From: Nitrosopumilales archaeon | GTDB lineage: Archaea; Thermoproteota; Nitrososphaeria; Nitrososphaerales; Nitrosopumilaceae | DNA: 22,607 bases | Reading direction: 5' to 3' | Assembly: GCA_025350175.1 (NCBI GenBank) | Contig: JANXYF010000007.1 | Coordinates: 1-22,607, forward strand | Shown here: in pieces, positions 21,011 to 22,607 of the stretch | How the letters are laid out: the number at the start of each line of letters is the position of its first letter | Numbering within the stretch: the stretch's first letter is position 1 | Translations under genes and position numbers: made by a program | Notes under the pieces: generated by a model | Seen by the model: the letters and a program-made list of their open reading frames with translations, nothing else | What the model was told of the DNA's origin: nothing | Database searches by the model: none

Positions 21011-22576
21011 ATGGCAGGAAAGAGGATAGTTCTAACTGCAGATCGTAGCCTCATGACTAATTATAGAGGTAATTTTCTGTATGGCTTTATTGCATGTGGT
21101 CCTTATGAAGTAGTTCCAGAATGGGTTTTTGATAAGGTATTCTGTCCACCAGTAGAAACTGATCAAGTGACTGGTGAAGCAAAGGTGGCTCAGGTTGGAT
21201 TGAGAAGAGTTGAATCTGCATTGTTACAAGGTTACAAACGAGATGAGGTATTTATTGCAAATCCTGATTATTTAGAAAAATGTGTTGGGCCTGATACCAA
21301 AGTAGTAGGAATTAATGTAATGGATCCGCTTGGCATGGCTCCAGTTACCACTACAATGTCGCCAGAAAAACTCTCTTACATTGCAATGAAATTTAAGAGA
21401 ATGTGTGCTCAGATAATCCAACTAAAAAAGAAGTATAACTTTCATGTCGTCGTTGGTGGTAATGGAGCATGGGAGCTTGCAAAAACTGATAGGATGAAAA
21501 TTCATGGTATTGATACAGTTGTAGTAGGAGAAGCAGATGAATTGGCTTTAGATCTTTTCCATGATCTAGAAAAAGGTGATGCCCCAGAACTGATGCATTG
21601 TTTTGTTAAAAATATACAAAATATACCTATGATTCAGGGACCAACTGTTAACTCGTTAATTGAGGCAATGCGAGGATGTGGACGAGGTTGTGACTTTTGT
21701 GATGTTAATAAAAGATCGAAAAAAGATTTGCCTTTGGAAAGATTGCAACAAGAGGCAAAAATTAATCTAGATTATGGTTTTGATTCTATTTGGTTGCATT
21801 CTGATGAAATGCTTCTTTATGGTTGTGATAACAGGGAATTTCAACCAAACTATGATGCCATAATTGAATTATGGAAAGGTCTAAAGTCTTTGGGTGCCAG
21901 ATTTGTTGGAACCACTCACATGACATTTTCTGCTGTATGTGCTGATCCTAAACTTCTACATGATATGTCTGAAGTAAATGGCATGAGTGATGAAAAATGG
22001 CTTGCCACTAATCTTGGAATTGAAACGGTGGCACCTAGGATGGTCAAGAAACACCTTGGAGTTAAGACAAAACCGTTTTCAACCGATGAATGGGGATGGG
22101 TTGTAAGAGAAGGTGCAAGGATATTAAATGAGAATCATTGGTTCCCAGCAGCTACTATTATAATTGGTTGGCCTGACGAGACACCAGATGAGACTCAATA
22201 TACTATTGATTTGATTGAAGACTTTAGAAAAACAAGAATGCGTGGTCTGGTTGCACCATTACTGTATCAAGACTTTAGTGAAAAGAATTCAATGCATTTT
22301 GGTAACCTTAACGAAGCACAATTTACCCTATTCTGGAAATCTTGGGAACATAATCTCCGAGTCATCAATGATATTATTCCTATAATTATTAGGAATAAGA
22401 CATTTGGTCCACCTATGAAACTTGCTATGTATGGTATGATAAAAGCCGGAACTTGGGCAATTATGAGATATCTACGTGGTTTGTCTAAAGATCTCTTCAA
22501 TGGTAAACTTCCAGAAGATATAATGGAAAAATACGCAAGAAGTAGATCTGTAAATGCCCCTTCTTACACTAGGTAG
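21011..22576 (+). CDS. B12-binding-type radical SAM protein, possibly GDGT-lipid related
   Basis: This is a 521-residue radical SAM enzyme. Residues 1-200 form a B12-binding-like Rossmann region with VVGINVMDPLGMAP (98-111), VVVGGNGAW (146-154) and GIDTVVVGEADE (166-177); the DxHxxG motif that donates a lower His ligand is not seen. The radical SAM cluster motif is CGRGCDFC (Cys223, Cys227, Cys230), followed by a barrel with LHSDEMLLYG, NLGIETVAP and IIIGWPDETPDET. The last 100 residues are helical and basic. The opening VLTADRSLMTNYRG reminds me of the archaeal group that includes the GDGT ring synthases (GrsA/GrsB), which make tetraether lipid rings. That link is memory-based inference, and other B12-radical SAM roles are possible. 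It is a single-gene unit with its own promoter, divergent from the VIT1-like gene. Confidence 0.85.
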   Translation: MAGKRIVLTADRSLMTNYRGNFLYGFIACGPYEVVPEWVFDKVFCPPVETDQVTGEAKVAQVGLRRVESALLQGYKRDEVFIANPDYLEKCVGPDTKVVGINVMDPLGMAPVTTTMSPEKLSYIAMKFKRMCAQIIQLKKKYNFHVVVGGNGAWELAKTDRMKIHGIDTVVVGEADELALDLFHDLEKGDAPELMHCFVKNIQNIPMIQGPTVNSLIEAMRGCGRGCDFCDVNKRSKKDLPLERLQQEAKINLDYGFDSIWLHSDEMLLYGCDNREFQPNYDAIIELWKGLKSLGARFVGTTHMTFSAVCADPKLLHDMSEVNGMSDEKWLATNLGIETVAPRMVKKHLGVKTKPFSTDEWGWVVREGARILNENHWFPAATIIIGWPDETPDETQYTIDLIEDFRKTRMRGLVAPLLYQDFSEKNSMHFGNLNEAQFTLFWKSWEHNLRVINDIIPIIIRNKTFGPPMKLAMYGMIKAGTWAIMRYLRGLSKDLFNGKLPEDIMEKYARSRSVNAPSYTR

Positions 22577-22607
22577 ATTTTTTCTCTAAGGTTCTAATTG
22601 CAGCATC
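22569..22607 (-). CDS. Possible C-terminal tail of a convergent gene (cut by window edge)
   Basis: On the minus strand one frame is open from the window edge to a TAG at 22569-22571 and would encode DAAIRTLEKKST. The other two minus frames are closed within this stretch. It would overlap the radical SAM stop by 8 bp, as other convergent pairs in this window do. Twelve residues are far too few to name a product, and chance is possible. Confidence 0.3.
   Translation of the reverse strand, partial: DAAIRTLEKKST

Overview
The window looks like a chromosomal segment of an ammonia-oxidising-type Thaumarchaeon (Nitrososphaerota, probably Nitrosopumilales-like). It is strongly A+T-rich. It carries archaeal ribosomal proteins uS2, uS4 and uS13, the archaeal RNA polymerase subunit Rpo10 and an archaeal-type enolase, plus a large secreted S-layer-like protein. 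Archaeal TATA boxes sit about 23-30 nt upstream of start codons, as expected for leaderless transcripts. The taxonomic call is inference; there is no 16S gene here. I see no mobile element, CRISPR array, rRNA gene or phage gene.

Layout. (1) 1-2507, minus strand: rpo10 - enolase - uS2 - MEMO-family protein (cut by the window edge), a form of a widely conserved archaeal information-processing operon. (2) 2557-2640: a class II tRNA-Leu(GAG), which shares a TATA region with rpo10. (3) 2927-5247, plus strand: a tight three-gene operon of NAD(P)HX epimerase, an ETHE1/glyoxalase II-like metallo-hydrolase and a CobT-like phosphoribosyltransferase. (4) 5240-8186, minus strand: uS13 - uS4, then glmS, which has its own candidate promoter. 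(5) 8271-11546, plus strand: a ChlI/MoxR-like AAA+ ATPase, a VWA-domain partner and a small winged-helix-like protein, all with TTG starts and overlapping ends. (6) 11543-15143: a small two-TM protein diverging from a 1004-residue secreted S-layer-like protein. (7) 15160-20218: a cysteine desulfurase - larE - larC operon (minus strand) diverging from malate dehydrogenase - larB (plus strand). (8) 20189-20908: a VIT1/CCC1-type transporter (minus strand). (9) 21011-22576: a B12-binding-type radical SAM protein (plus strand), followed by a possible C-terminal tail of a convergent gene at the right edge.

How the genes fit together. The most notable ensemble is a complete LarB/LarE/LarC set, the three enzymes that make the nickel-pincer nucleotide (NPN) cofactor from nicotinate adenine dinucleotide. 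It is split across two divergent transcripts. One carries a cysteine desulfurase fused into the operon by a 4-bp overlap, the other a malate dehydrogenase. No LarA-type racemase is in the window, so the enzyme that would use the cofactor is unknown. Nicotinate/NAD chemistry recurs: NnrE repairs damaged NAD(P)H, CobT-like enzymes use nicotinate mononucleotide, and LarB uses nicotinate adenine dinucleotide. Sulfur handling recurs too (desulfurase, LarE, ETHE1-like hydrolase).

Gene packing is extreme. Most convergent pairs overlap at their 3' ends, same-strand neighbours commonly overlap by 4-11 bp, and 6 of 21 complete coding regions appear to start with TTG. The only sizeable gene-free stretch is 2641-2926 (286 bp). 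It is A+T-rich with a T-run, a 7-bp inverted repeat and a promoter, and I see no gene in it.
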